DNA of 64,000 nucleotides, from the NCBI GenBank assembly GCA_934149275.1, contig CAKPEG010000001.1, positions 111,041 through 175,040 of the forward strand, read 5' to 3'. Each line of letters begins with the position of its first letter. The first letter of the stretch is position 1. Both the position numbers and the translations under genes were made by a program. This document shows positions 53,110-62,333 of the stretch, one piece after another. Under the pieces are notes generated by a model. That model did no database searches, had not been told where the DNA came from, and saw only the letters and a list, made by a program, of their open reading frames with translations. Source of the DNA: an uncultured Clostridia bacterium (GTDB lineage Bacteria > Bacillota > Clostridia > TANB77 > CAG-508).

Positions 53110-55374
53110 TTATTTTTCTTCAGCTATTTTAAACAAATATCTCAAATTACTATTGACAAATCTTTTTATTCTTTTGGGCTCTGTAGTAATTCTATAAAGC
53201 CATTCTAAATGGAACTTTATAAAAAATTTAGGTGCTCTTTTTTTTGAATTACTTAAAACATCAAAACTTCCACCGACTCCAATAAAAATTCCTTTTTTGA
53301 AATCATCAAAATTTTTATCTATTATTAATTCTTGAGCTGGAATACCTAATGCTACCAATACTAAATCTGGTGATAATTCTTTTATTTCATCAAATACTTT
53401 TTGTTTATTTTCTACATAGCCATTTTCAAATCCTTTTATTTCTATATTAGGATATTTTTTTCTTATAACATTTTCTAATTTTTCTACAATTTCCCTTTTA
53501 GCGCCAAACAAAAATACACTTTTCTTCAAAATATTGCACTCATTCAATAAATGTTCAACCAATTCCACTCCTGTTATTGTTTCTCTTTGTGAATAACCTA
53601 ATATTTTAGCACCCTTTATTATCCCAATCCCATCTGGAACAATTGTAACATTCTCTTTAAGTAAACATTTTTTTAACTCATCATTTTTGTTTGCAATCAT
53701 AAGAGTCTCTGGATTCGCAGTTACAATAAATCTCTTCTGTTCATCTCTTAAACTCTTATCAATCTCATTATAAAACTTATCTTTTCCTTGTGAATAAATT
53801 TTCTCAAAAAATCTTCTCAATTCATTTTTTTTTTCGTAATTCTCTGGATTATCGCCCATTGCCATATTAAATACAATTCCAGCCACCATAGCCAAATACA
53901 CAAAAGGAAAAATCTCATTCAAAATATGACCTGACAAATATGCAGTCATTACCCCTACTACCAGAGACAATATATATACAACTTTTTCTAAATATAAATT
54001 ATCCTTAATTTTTCTTAAAACTTTATATATTCCAAACAAAGCTATAAATATGTATGGTGCAACAAATAAAATCATACCAAAAATTCCCAATGCATCAAAT
54101 TGTGTTTCAAAATCTCTTTCTGGCCATACAAAAGTACTTGATCTTGTAAATGATATTCCAAACAAATAATCAGAAATTCTATTATCCCTTTCTAAAACCC
54201 TATTTATTAGCAATTTTCTCATTTTTCTATTTCCAACTCTTTGCTCTTTCGGAATATTAACCATTAAATTATACCAGAAATCAACATCATCAGTATATGG
54301 ATATATCTGATAAATATAATATCCATTTATATTCTGATTTACAACATTTTTAGCAACGTACTCTAATTTATCAACTTCTTGCGTTGAATTTTCTATATCA
54401 GTATTATCAGCTGTTTGCGTTCCTACAATCATATCTGATCCAAGATTTCCTGACATAGCTCTAACTTTAAAAGGAGAATAATTAAAAGTAATTCCTAATA
54501 TTATTAATGAACATATAAAACAATAAAGATTTTTACTTCTTAAAGTTTCTAAAGAAACCTTTTTATGTATTATTTGCTCAAACACAAATACACAAACAGT
54601 TAGTATCATTACAGCTATTCCGCCAATCGCTCCAACCCTTGTCGTTATAGTTATCATAGCAATAATATGCAAAATCACAACTAACCAATTTTTTATACTT
54701 TTTTCCTTAAGAGCTATATATGTAAGTATAGGAACTAAAATAGCCATAAGTCCTGATAATTGATTTCCAGATTGAAATAATCCTCTTGTTGTATATCCAA
54801 CCCAATCACAAACACCATTTTCATCCGGCTTAATGCCTTTAGTAAACCACTCTATAATATTTCCTGATACTAAATCTTGATCTAAAGAATAAGAAATATA
54901 TGAAAATTTAAATAAATTGCTAATAATCATCGTTAATGAAATAATTAAAGAAACTGTAACAACAATTTTCTTTATATCTTTATAATTCAATTTTATATTA
55001 TAAATTATATAAATTAACGCTATTGGTATACACATTCTAGCCAAATACATTAATTCACCAAATGGACTATATTGGGCCTCGGCAAGCTGCACTCTAAATC
55101 CCACAGCAGTAATATGATGTAATACAATATAAATAGCAACTACTACAGCATAACTTATAAATAACTTAGTACTTTTATTTTTTCTAGCATTCACTATCGT
55201 CATTAGTAGCATTACAAAAACCCATATAAATCTTAAAATGGTAGCTAATGATACTCCAAATATTTGAATTTTTTTATCAAATAAACTCATATAAATATCA
55301 AAAATCGGTTGCATAATCACAAAAGCTATAAATAATTTTTTTACTATCTTTCTAAATTCTAATTTTTCTTTCAT
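53110..55374 (-). CDS. Fusion: O-antigen ligase/polymerase-like membrane protein + WecG/TagA glycosyltransferase
   Basis: A 754-residue protein in two parts. Residues about 1-500 hold ten or more membrane helices and a large extracytoplasmic loop, like Wzy polymerases or WaaL ligases (LFQSGNQLSGLMAIL, ITTRVGAIGG). Residues about 549-754 are a WecG/TagA/CpsF domain: VPDGIGII (Asp581 at the catalytic place), ETITGVELVEHLL, VFLFGAKRE, VALGIPAQE, GVGGSFDVLS and HLEWLYRITTEPKRIKR. TagA adds ManNAc to GlcNAc-PP-undecaprenol. TagA is normally a separate cytoplasmic-side protein. Confidence 0.85.
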   Translation of the reverse strand: MKEKLEFRKIVKKLFIAFVIMQPIFDIYMSLFDKKIQIFGVSLATILRFIWVFVMLLMTIVNARKNKSTKLFISYAVVVAIYIVLHHITAVGFRVQLAEAQYSPFGELMYLARMCIPIALIYIIYNIKLNYKDIKKIVVTVSLIISLTMIISNLFKFSYISYSLDQDLVSGNIIEWFTKGIKPDENGVCDWVGYTTRGLFQSGNQLSGLMAILVPILTYIALKEKSIKNWLVVILHIIAMITITTRVGAIGGIAVMILTVCVFVFEQIIHKKVSLETLRSKNLYCFICSLIILGITFNYSPFKVRAMSGNLGSDMIVGTQTADNTDIENSTQEVDKLEYVAKNVVNQNINGYYIYQIYPYTDDVDFWYNLMVNIPKEQRVGNRKMRKLLINRVLERDNRISDYLFGISFTRSSTFVWPERDFETQFDALGIFGMILFVAPYIFIALFGIYKVLRKIKDNLYLEKVVYILSLVVGVMTAYLSGHILNEIFPFVYLAMVAGIVFNMAMGDNPENYEKKNELRRFFEKIYSQGKDKFYNEIDKSLRDEQKRFIVTANPETLMIANKNDELKKCLLKENVTIVPDGIGIIKGAKILGYSQRETITGVELVEHLLNECNILKKSVFLFGAKREIVEKLENVIRKKYPNIEIKGFENGYVENKQKVFDEIKELSPDLVLVALGIPAQELIIDKNFDDFKKGIFIGVGGSFDVLSNSKKRAPKFFIKFHLEWLYRITTEPKRIKRFVNSNLRYLFKIAEEK

Positions 55375-55385
55375 ATTTACCCTTT

Positions 55386-56540
55386 CTATAATATTTTTTC
55401 AATCTTATTTATTATATCACTATTTTCCGATTTATACATAACAGCATTAGATTTGTACTTCTTTAACAAACTTTTATCATCTAATATTCTTTTTAAACCA
55501 TTATACAGACCTTCATCACTATTTTCAACTACTAATCCGTATTCATCCTTTAAAACCTCTTTTGCTCCAGCAACAAGTGTAGAAACACATGGTGTCCCTA
55601 AGATAATTGATTCATATAATACTGTTGGTAATCCTTCTAGAATAGAAGATAATACAAACAAATCGGCATTTTTTACATATGGAAAAGGATTATCCTTTCT
55701 TCCTAGAAGTTTAAAAGTATTATCTACTTTTTTTTCTTTAACTAGATTTGATAATTTATCATACTCTAGACCATCGCCTATCAAATACGAATTAATTTTA
55801 TAGCCATCATCAATCAATTTTTTATGTACTTTTATAAATCTTGTATAATTTTTTTGAAATTCCAATCTTCCTACTGAAATTAAATTAACAGTATCTTTTG
55901 AATATTCAACATCTATTTTTTCATTACCCTTATTTTTTATTTCAATATCATTTATAATATTATGAATAGTTTGAATTTTCTCATCATCTAAATCATAATA
56001 TGACTTATAAACATCTCTAACTCTATCAGATACACATACAGACATATTCATTTTCTCTAAAGATTCTCTAACCAAATTATAATACCTCTTAGAATCATTT
56101 TGAACAGAAATATCTGTATGCATCCAAGCAATTTTATTAGGTGTATTTCCATTAGCTACGAATATATGTGAAAAGCCATCACTAAAAGCAATTTCTGTAT
56201 CATAATCTTTTTTTAAAATTTTATCTCTTGCTTTTTTTATTTTCTTTTCAATCTTACCTGATTTAAGTAACATTACTAAAGATACTTTGTTAAAAAATTG
56301 TTTTAAATCTTTTTCTTTCAATATTTTCTTAATACTTACATCAACATATGAAAAATATTCATTCCCCTTGATTAGCTTAACATTTTTAGGAATCTGAATA
56401 CACATATCTTCATAATAATGTAATACTAACAAATCAATATTATATTTTTTTTCATCAAGATTTTGTAATAAATTAGACAAAACCTTAGTAATTCCACCCA
56501 TTACTAAATTATCTACAACAAATAAAATATTTTTAGGCAT
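55386..56540 (-). CDS. GT4 glycosyltransferase
   Basis: A 384-residue GT-B protein: NILFVVDNLVMGGITKVLSNLL as acceptor-side loop, NLISVGRLEFQKNYTRFIKVH opening the donor domain, KLLGRKDNPFPYVKNADLFVLSSILEGLP and the donor motif ESIILGTPCVSTLVAGAKEVL. This is a classical GT4 enzyme of polysaccharide synthesis. It overlaps the upstream GT2 gene by 8 bp, so the two are translated together. Confidence 0.93.
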   Translation of the reverse strand: MPKNILFVVDNLVMGGITKVLSNLLQNLDEKKYNIDLLVLHYYEDMCIQIPKNVKLIKGNEYFSYVDVSIKKILKEKDLKQFFNKVSLVMLLKSGKIEKKIKKARDKILKKDYDTEIAFSDGFSHIFVANGNTPNKIAWMHTDISVQNDSKRYYNLVRESLEKMNMSVCVSDRVRDVYKSYYDLDDEKIQTIHNIINDIEIKNKGNEKIDVEYSKDTVNLISVGRLEFQKNYTRFIKVHKKLIDDGYKINSYLIGDGLEYDKLSNLVKEKKVDNTFKLLGRKDNPFPYVKNADLFVLSSILEGLPTVLYESIILGTPCVSTLVAGAKEVLKDEYGLVVENSDEGLYNGLKRILDDKSLLKKYKSNAVMYKSENSDIINKIEKIL

Positions 56541-57489
56541 TTTTTCCTCCTAATATAATATTTAATATACTAAATTTTTTTAAATAAAATAATTCACAAA
56601 TAATTCTATACTTGAATCCTTTTTTCTTATAGTATTCATTTTTTCTCCAATTTGGAAATCTTGTTTTCATAATATTCACAATCTGATAAATATCTTTTTT
56701 TCCTTCTTCATAAACAAAAAAACGTAATGAACCTGCATGTAATAAATGTTCTATAAATATATATTCTAATTCTTTTTGATATTCAGTGTTTTTAAAATTT
56801 TCATATAGCTTATCCATAACCATAAAAATATTCTTCATTTTCTCACTATACTCTTTTGGTCTCATAGTTGAATTCTGATGAACGACATAATGATATAATT
56901 TTTCAGAAATAAAATCAATTTTATTAGTATATAATACTAATCGTGGAATCAATTCTAAATCTTCATAAATATAATCTTCCCAAAAAAATAATTTATTTTT
57001 TTTCAATAATTCTCTACGTATAACTTTATTCCAAACAGCTGTCTCATTAAGTATATATTTTTTACTTCTTTGATACTCATCGAAAAAATAATATGAACTA
57101 GCCTTTTCTATTTTGTTTTCATACTCTTCATAAAAATCAAAACATAATATATCTAAATCATTTCTAATTGCATAATTATATGCTATTTCACAAGCATTAT
57201 ATTCTAAATAGTCGTCACTATCAACAAAAAATACATAATCTCCATTAGAATGGTTTATTCCAAAATTTCTACATGCAGCTTGTCCTGAATTTTTTCTAAT
57301 AAAACTTTTGCACATATCCGGATATTTTTTTACATATTCATCAACAATCTTTTGTGAATCATCAGTACTTCCATCATTTATTAACAATATTTCAATATCT
57401 TTCAAAGATTGATTTACTAATGAATCTATACATGTTGTTAAAAATTTTTCTGAATTATATATTGGAACAACAATACTAATTTTAGGCAT
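56533..57489 (-). CDS. GT2 glycosyltransferase
   Basis: A 318-residue GT2 protein: ISIVVPIYNSEKFLTTCIDS, INDGSTDDS, NSGQAACRNFGINHSNG and FVDSDDYLEYN. The C-terminal part (WNKVIRRELL, EDLELIPRLVL) is similar to that of the GT2 proteins at 52124 and 57505, which suggests a family expanded by duplication. The ATG at 57489 has AAAGGAG upstream; the TTG at 57504 is poorer. Its sugar is unknown. Confidence 0.9.
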   Translation of the reverse strand: MPKISIVVPIYNSEKFLTTCIDSLVNQSLKDIEILLINDGSTDDSQKIVDEYVKKYPDMCKSFIRKNSGQAACRNFGINHSNGDYVFFVDSDDYLEYNACEIAYNYAIRNDLDILCFDFYEEYENKIEKASSYYFFDEYQRSKKYILNETAVWNKVIRRELLKKNKLFFWEDYIYEDLELIPRLVLYTNKIDFISEKLYHYVVHQNSTMRPKEYSEKMKNIFMVMDKLYENFKNTEYQKELEYIFIEHLLHAGSLRFFVYEEGKKDIYQIVNIMKTRFPNWRKNEYYKKKGFKYRIICELFYLKKFSILNIILGGKNA

Positions 57490-57504
57490 ATATTCTCCTT
57501 TCAA

Positions 57505-58443
57505 TCACAAACCAAACTTAATTTTTATTAACATTTTTCTTGTTTTTCTTTTAAAAGTATCATTCATTACATATCTAATAACTTTTCTTTTTTTAATATC
57601 TCTTTTATATTCCTTTTTAAAACTATTATCAACAGTTTCCATTTTAAAAATAATGGCATTAGATATATATGACATATACATTTTCTTTGCATAGTTATCC
57701 ATAAATTTTATTTTATTAACTTCTGATACCAAAAAATCATATCCTTTTATATAATCAAAAGCAGATTTTTTAGCTTTATCCAAAGAAGTATTTCTTGTAA
57801 TACTATTTTGTGTTTGCATATAAAAATATCCATCAAAATTTGTAAATACAACTTTATTTGCTTTTACAATAACTAATGGTATCAAAGCAAAATCTTCATG
57901 ATAGATTCCTTTCATAAATTGAAAATTATTATTTTTCCAAAAAGCCAAACGATATGCAAATCCACAAGCTGGTTCAAAACATTGTTTCGAATTAACTACA
58001 AACTTTATTGCTTCCTCTCCTGATAAACATTCACTTTCACCTTTTTCAGTCGTTTTAAGAATATTTCCGGACTCATCAACATCAACTAAATTATATCCTA
58101 CCACATCAACTTCAGCATTTTTTTTAATCGCATCATTAACCTTTTCTAACAATTCAGCATCAATATAATCATCTGAATCTATGAATATTATATATTCTCC
58201 TTTAGCTCTTTCAACTCCATAATTTCTAGCATCACTTAACCCACCATTCTCTTTTATGAATCCATAAACCTTTTGGGGATATTTAATAACATATTCATCT
58301 ATAATTTTTTGAGAGTTATCTCTAGTACCATCATTTACAAGCAACAACTCAAAATCTTGATTTGTTTGATTCATAATACTTTCTATACATTTAGGTAAAT
58401 ATTTTTCAACATTATAAACTGGAACAATAATACTAAATTTCAT
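57505..58443 (-). CDS. GT2 glycosyltransferase
   Basis: A 312-residue GT2 protein with FSIIVPVYNVEKYLPKCIES, VNDGTRDNS, NGGLSDARNYGVERAKG and the DxD motif FIDSDDYIDAEL. It ends in a strongly basic tail (KRKTRKMLIKIKFGL) that may bind the membrane. AGAGG precedes the ATG. It lies 2 bp from the GT32-like gene upstream, indicating translational coupling. Confidence 0.9.
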   Translation of the reverse strand: MKFSIIVPVYNVEKYLPKCIESIMNQTNQDFELLLVNDGTRDNSQKIIDEYVIKYPQKVYGFIKENGGLSDARNYGVERAKGEYIIFIDSDDYIDAELLEKVNDAIKKNAEVDVVGYNLVDVDESGNILKTTEKGESECLSGEEAIKFVVNSKQCFEPACGFAYRLAFWKNNNFQFMKGIYHEDFALIPLVIVKANKVVFTNFDGYFYMQTQNSITRNTSLDKAKKSAFDYIKGYDFLVSEVNKIKFMDNYAKKMYMSYISNAIIFKMETVDNSFKKEYKRDIKKRKVIRYVMNDTFKRKTRKMLIKIKFGL

Positions 58444-58445
58444 TT

Positions 58446-59258
58446 CTACATACCTCTCATTTTTTCTAAAATTCTTTTAACAGCTTTTATGGGATGAATT
58501 AAATAAAATTTACGCAATTCTGCTTTATTTAATTTTTCTCTAGCAATGTCCTCATCAGAATATTTTAGTAAATACTTTTTAAGTTTTTTTCTATATATTT
58601 CTTGTTGCCTTTTCTCCTCTAAAGTATGCCATGAACCAGAAAAATGATGTATCGTACATGTATTTTTAGTTAAATGTATTTCACCTGTTGACCAATCTTT
58701 AGGGCAAAAATAATCATATGGATATATCGTAACAATTCCATCTTTTAACTCTTGATATGAAGATTCCAACTTTAAGCCGTACTTTTCATGCGTTAAATTA
58801 GTTATTCTAACAACATTAGTTGTTAAATCCATCTTCCCATTTTCATCAATAAAGTTCAATTCCTTATATTCATCTAGCAATTCCTTAATCCATTCATTGC
58901 CTTTCTCAGCAGCCATCAATCCAGTAGGAATCATATTATTATTCTCAAAGCTTGAAAAAGCTCTATGCTTTAAAAATTCATCAATAGGTTTTATAACTTC
59001 AACATCCGTATCCATATAAATCCCACCTTCTAAATATAAAACATATAATCTAACATAATCTGTAACAAAAGCAAACTTTCTAGCATTATATGCTTGTTCC
59101 ACATACTTATTTAAATGTATATCAAAATTATCTTCATTCCATTCTTTAATCTCATAATCTGGACAATATTTTTTCCATGATTCTATACATTTTTTTGCAA
59201 GCTCTGGTTTCTCTCCTCTTCCAAACCAGCAATAATGAATTATTTTAGGAATTGCCAT
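58446..59258 (-). CDS. GT32-family glycosyltransferase
   Basis: A 270-residue protein starting MAIPKIIHYCWFGRGEKP, the hallmark of GT32 enzymes, with ARKFAFVTDYVRLYVLYLEGGIY followed by the DxD motif MDTDVEV (donor and metal binding), and a late IHHFSGSW. It transfers a sugar, often galactose or mannose, in capsule-type glycans. The ATG at 59258 is preferred over an upstream GTG. It begins directly after the flippase stop. Confidence 0.92.
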   Translation of the reverse strand: MAIPKIIHYCWFGRGEKPELAKKCIESWKKYCPDYEIKEWNEDNFDIHLNKYVEQAYNARKFAFVTDYVRLYVLYLEGGIYMDTDVEVIKPIDEFLKHRAFSSFENNNMIPTGLMAAEKGNEWIKELLDEYKELNFIDENGKMDLTTNVVRITNLTHEKYGLKLESSYQELKDGIVTIYPYDYFCPKDWSTGEIHLTKNTCTIHHFSGSWHTLEEKRQQEIYRKKLKKYLLKYSDEDIAREKLNKAELRKFYLIHPIKAVKRILEKMRGM

Positions 59259-59259
59259 G

Positions 59260-60807
59260 TCACTCACTCACTTTCTCTCTTGTTTTCTTTAATTTTTGTT
59301 TTAATGCTTCTATATTTTCAAATCTTTCTTCTTTATTAAATAAAATAAATATATTAATAATTAATCCTAATACTCCTAATATAACACATGCTAATATTAA
59401 CTTAATCCAAGAATTAATATGTAGTACAAATCCAATTCCAAATGCTAATACAACTAAAATAACAACAGATACTACATTTTTCAATATTGCTGGATAAAAA
59501 GTTGTAACCTTATAATCCAAGCATTTAGCTCCATAGATAGGTAAAAATGTCAATAATCTTAGAACATTATAAAAAGCACCTACTGCGACAATATATATAA
59601 TTTTAGCATCTTCATTATGAATAAAATTCAATCCTATAAACACTGTTAAAATACTGCAAACACTAAAAGAAATCAATGCAATTGATGAAATTTTTATTTT
59701 ATTTTTAACTGTAAAAATATTATATAAAGGTTCTAATGGTAAAGCAAAAATCAAATTAAAACATGTTATAATTGTTAATAACTCTAATAAATTCGCATTT
59801 TGATTTGGAACCCATAATTGATAAAACTCTTTTCCAAAACCTATTAATATAGCAATTGGAATAGCCGCAAACAATCCCATTAATTTAATTGCAGAAATTA
59901 ATTGTTTCTTCATACCTTCAACATCACCCTCAGCATATGAAATCGTAAGTTGAGGAGCAAAAATTGAAGCTAACGTTCCAAATAATGAAAGTACTATATT
60001 AGATATAGTTTTTGATAAATTCATTACTCCCATAGCAACAGCATTTACAAAAATGTTTGTAATCAATAAATCTAATCCAGATGACAAAATCGAACTTAGC
60101 TTAGATACAGAATTCCAAATTCCAGATGATACTAATTCTTTGACATATTTAATATCAAATTCTTTTTTTGAAATCTTTAATTCTGGAACTAATTTTCTTT
60201 TATAAATAATATGACTAATCAAATTATTCAATCCTAAAGCAAGCATTGCAATTCCAACATAAAATGTAAATGGTCTAAAAAAAGTATAACAACCGACTAA
60301 TATAGCAGCTTTTATAACAATACCTCTTATATTAGCAATAGCAGTTTTATCTAGTCTATTTGCTACAAATGTTGATACAGAAAAAATTGAAGTAAATAAA
60401 GAAACTATGAAATTAGCAAATATCAAAGCCCAAAGTATTTTTATATCAACTACTAAATCAGCAGAAATATTTAATATATTTCCTAAAAATACAATTACAA
60501 ATGAAAATACTATTGTTAAAACTACAGCTAAAAATAAATTAGCAAAGAAAACTGCTGTAAAATATTTATTAGCTTCTTTTTGATTTTTTTGATGTAACTT
60601 TATAGTAATATATCTACCAGCCATTGAATTAAGCGCAACAGTAATCAACTGAGCATATTCCACAAAATTATTAGCTAATCCTACAAAGCCATTAGCTTCA
60701 ACTCCTATATGATTAACGATATATGGCGTTAAGAAAAAACTAATTGCCAAATTTATAACATATGCCATCGTTTGAGCTATTAAATTTATGTACATTTGTT
60801 TTTTCAT
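59260..60807 (-). CDS. Polysaccharide flippase (Wzx/MATE-like)
   Basis: A protein of 515 residues with 12-14 membrane helices, of the MOP superfamily polysaccharide exporter type (NLAISFFLTPYIVNHIGVEA, FTSIFSVSTFVANRLDKTAI, LTISYAEGDVEGMKKQLI). It should flip undecaprenyl-linked repeat units outward, alongside the polymerase-like protein at 53110. It is the first gene of the 13-kb operon. AGGAG abuts an ATG at 60819, so the ATG at 60807 is as likely or better. A promoter lies at 60888-60916. Confidence 0.92.
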   Translation of the reverse strand: MKKQMYINLIAQTMAYVINLAISFFLTPYIVNHIGVEANGFVGLANNFVEYAQLITVALNSMAGRYITIKLHQKNQKEANKYFTAVFFANLFLAVVLTIVFSFVIVFLGNILNISADLVVDIKILWALIFANFIVSLFTSIFSVSTFVANRLDKTAIANIRGIVIKAAILVGCYTFFRPFTFYVGIAMLALGLNNLISHIIYKRKLVPELKISKKEFDIKYVKELVSSGIWNSVSKLSSILSSGLDLLITNIFVNAVAMGVMNLSKTISNIVLSLFGTLASIFAPQLTISYAEGDVEGMKKQLISAIKLMGLFAAIPIAILIGFGKEFYQLWVPNQNANLLELLTIITCFNLIFALPLEPLYNIFTVKNKIKISSIALISFSVCSILTVFIGLNFIHNEDAKIIYIVAVGAFYNVLRLLTFLPIYGAKCLDYKVTTFYPAILKNVVSVVILVVLAFGIGFVLHINSWIKLILACVILGVLGLIINIFILFNKEERFENIEALKQKLKKTREKVSE

Positions 60808-60887
60808 ACTCTTTATCATCTCCTATGAAATCTATTTTTAAAATTTATCTATATATTTAAATTTCTATTCATATTTTTAACAGTTGT

Positions 60888-60916
60888 ATCTTATCATAAT
60901 ATAAAAAGAATGTCTA
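60888..60916 (-). promoter_or_regulatory. Promoter of the 13-kb glycan operon
   Basis: Minus-strand TAGACA (60911-60916), a 17-bp spacer, then TAAGAT (60888-60893). Confidence 0.5.
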
Positions 60917-60981
60917 GAAAATCAAAATAATATTCAGAAAGATAATAATAATTAAAAATCTAGCATTTTTTTCAGTTTTTA

Positions 60982-61010
60982 TTGTTATTTTTTCTCTTTT
61001 CTCATATAAT
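60982..61010 (+). promoter_or_regulatory. Promoter of asd
   Basis: TTGTTA (60982-60987), a 17-bp spacer, then a perfect TATAAT (61005-61010). Confidence 0.65.
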
Positions 61011-61019
61011 ATCAATGTA

Positions 61020-61041
61020 GAAAAATATAATTATATTTTTC
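61020..61041. promoter_or_regulatory. Perfect 22-bp palindrome at the asd transcript start
   Basis: GAAAAATATAA at 61020-61030 is followed directly by its reverse complement TTATATTTTTC to 61041, just at the expected +1 to +25 of asd. It is a possible operator or 5' hairpin. Confidence 0.45.
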
Positions 61042-61077
61042 TCTCTTATCACTTAAGTAAAAGTGAGGTAATCAATT

Positions 61078-62073
61078 ATGAAAAAATACAAATTAGCATT
61101 AGTAGGCGCTACTGGATTAGTTGGAAGAAAAGCACTTCAAGTTTTAGAAGAATTCAATCTTCCTATTTCAGAGTATGCCTTTTTTTGTTCTTCAAGATCA
61201 GCTGGACAAAAAATCAAATTTATGGGAAAGGAATATGTTACAAGAGAATTAAAAGAAGACTCATTCGATGAAGGTTTTGACTTTGCAATCTTCTCCGCAG
61301 GTGGAGACACCTCAAAAAAATTCTCACCAATTGCAGCCTCAAAAGGTTGTATAGTTGTAGACAACAGCAGTGCATTTAGAATGGATCCAACCGTTCCATT
61401 AGTTGTTCCAGAAGTAAATATGGACTCAGCTTTTAAAAATCATGGAATAATAGCAAATCCAAACTGCTCAACCATCCAAGCCGTAATTCCATTAAAAGCA
61501 CTTGATGAAAAATACAAAATTAAAAGAGTAGTTTACTCTACATATCAAGCAGTATCTGGCGGTGGAAAATTAGCAGTTGATGATTTCTACAATACTCAAA
61601 AAGGTCTAGAACCTAAAAAATGGCCACACCCAATCTATAACAATTGTCTTCCACACATTGATGTATTTCTTGAAAACGGCTATACAAAAGAAGAAATGAA
61701 AATGATAAATGAAACAAGAAAAATTTTGAATCGACCTGATTTAAAAGTAACTGCTACTACAGTTAGAGTTCCTGTTCTTAATTCACACAGTGAATCTATA
61801 AATGTAGAATTTGAAAAAGATTTTGATATAAAAGATGTGTATTCTACATTAGAAAATTATCCAGGAATAATTGTTCAAGACAATCCAGAAACAAATACTT
61901 ACCCATTAGCAGCAAACGCCTCTGAACATAATGAAGTATTTGTTGGTAGAATTCGTAGAGACGAATCTGTTGATTCAGGATTAAACCTATGGGTTGTAGC
62001 AGACAACATTCGTAAAGGTGCAGCAACAAACGCAATACAAATAGTAGAAAAATTAATTGAAAATAACAAATAA
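61078..62073 (+). CDS. asd: Aspartate-semialdehyde dehydrogenase
   Basis: This 331-residue protein is full length for Asd. The NADP loop is VGATGLVGRK, the catalytic Cys130 is in NPNCSTIQ, and VVDNSSAFR, TYQAVSGGG and RVPVLNSHSESI (with the catalytic His) are present. It reduces aspartyl phosphate to aspartate semialdehyde, the branch point to lysine, diaminopimelate (for the wall), threonine and methionine. It is monocistronic, with its own promoter and hairpin terminator. Confidence 0.97.
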   Translation: MKKYKLALVGATGLVGRKALQVLEEFNLPISEYAFFCSSRSAGQKIKFMGKEYVTRELKEDSFDEGFDFAIFSAGGDTSKKFSPIAASKGCIVVDNSSAFRMDPTVPLVVPEVNMDSAFKNHGIIANPNCSTIQAVIPLKALDEKYKIKRVVYSTYQAVSGGGKLAVDDFYNTQKGLEPKKWPHPIYNNCLPHIDVFLENGYTKEEMKMINETRKILNRPDLKVTATTVRVPVLNSHSESINVEFEKDFDIKDVYSTLENYPGIIVQDNPETNTYPLAANASEHNEVFVGRIRRDESVDSGLNLWVVADNIRKGAATNAIQIVEKLIENNK

Positions 62074-62088
62074 AACAAATAAATTTAA

Positions 62089-62124
62089 TTGAAGAATCAA
62101 ATTTTTTATGATTTGATTCTTCAA
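62089..62124 (+). terminator. Terminator of asd
   Basis: TTGAAGAATCAAAT (62089-62102) pairs perfectly with ATTTGATTCTTCAA (62111-62124). The T tract after it is weak. Confidence 0.65.
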
Positions 62125-62178
62125 TAATCTGCTATCTTCATGATAATTTACGAATTTTGCAAATTTTTATTTTAGCTA

Positions 62179-62207
62179 TTGATTTTTTAAAAAACGTACT
62201 GTATAAT
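62179..62207 (+). promoter_or_regulatory. Promoter of tRNA-Trp
   Basis: TTGATT (62179-62184), a 17-bp spacer, then a perfect TATAAT (62202-62207), 14 bp before the tRNA. Confidence 0.7.
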
Positions 62208-62220
62208 AAATAAGTCATTT

Positions 62221-62295
62221 AGGGGTATAGTGTCAATGGTAGCACATCGGTCTCCAAAACCGCCTGTGAGGGTTCGAATCCTTCTACCCCTGCCA
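62221..62295 (+). tRNA. tRNA-Trp (CCA anticodon)
   Basis: The acceptor stem is AGGGGTA/TACCCCT, with discriminator G and an encoded CCA end (62293-62295). The anticodon loop CTCCAAA gives anticodon CCA for tryptophan. The T loop GGTTCGAATCC is standard. About 75 nt. Confidence 0.96.
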
Positions 62296-62300
62296 AAAAA

Positions 62301-62325
62301 ATAGCAACTATACCATAGTTGCTAT
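62301..62325. terminator. Bidirectional terminator between tRNA-Trp and the GH25 gene
   Basis: ATAGCAACTAT (62301-62311) pairs perfectly with ATAGTTGCTAT (62315-62325), with A and T runs on both sides. Confidence 0.85.
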
Positions 62326-62333
62326 TTTTTTAT

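Noticed and set aside
60820..61077. Lysine riboswitch before asd
   Set aside because: The leader from the predicted start is only about 60 nt and shows one palindrome, far too short for that riboswitch.
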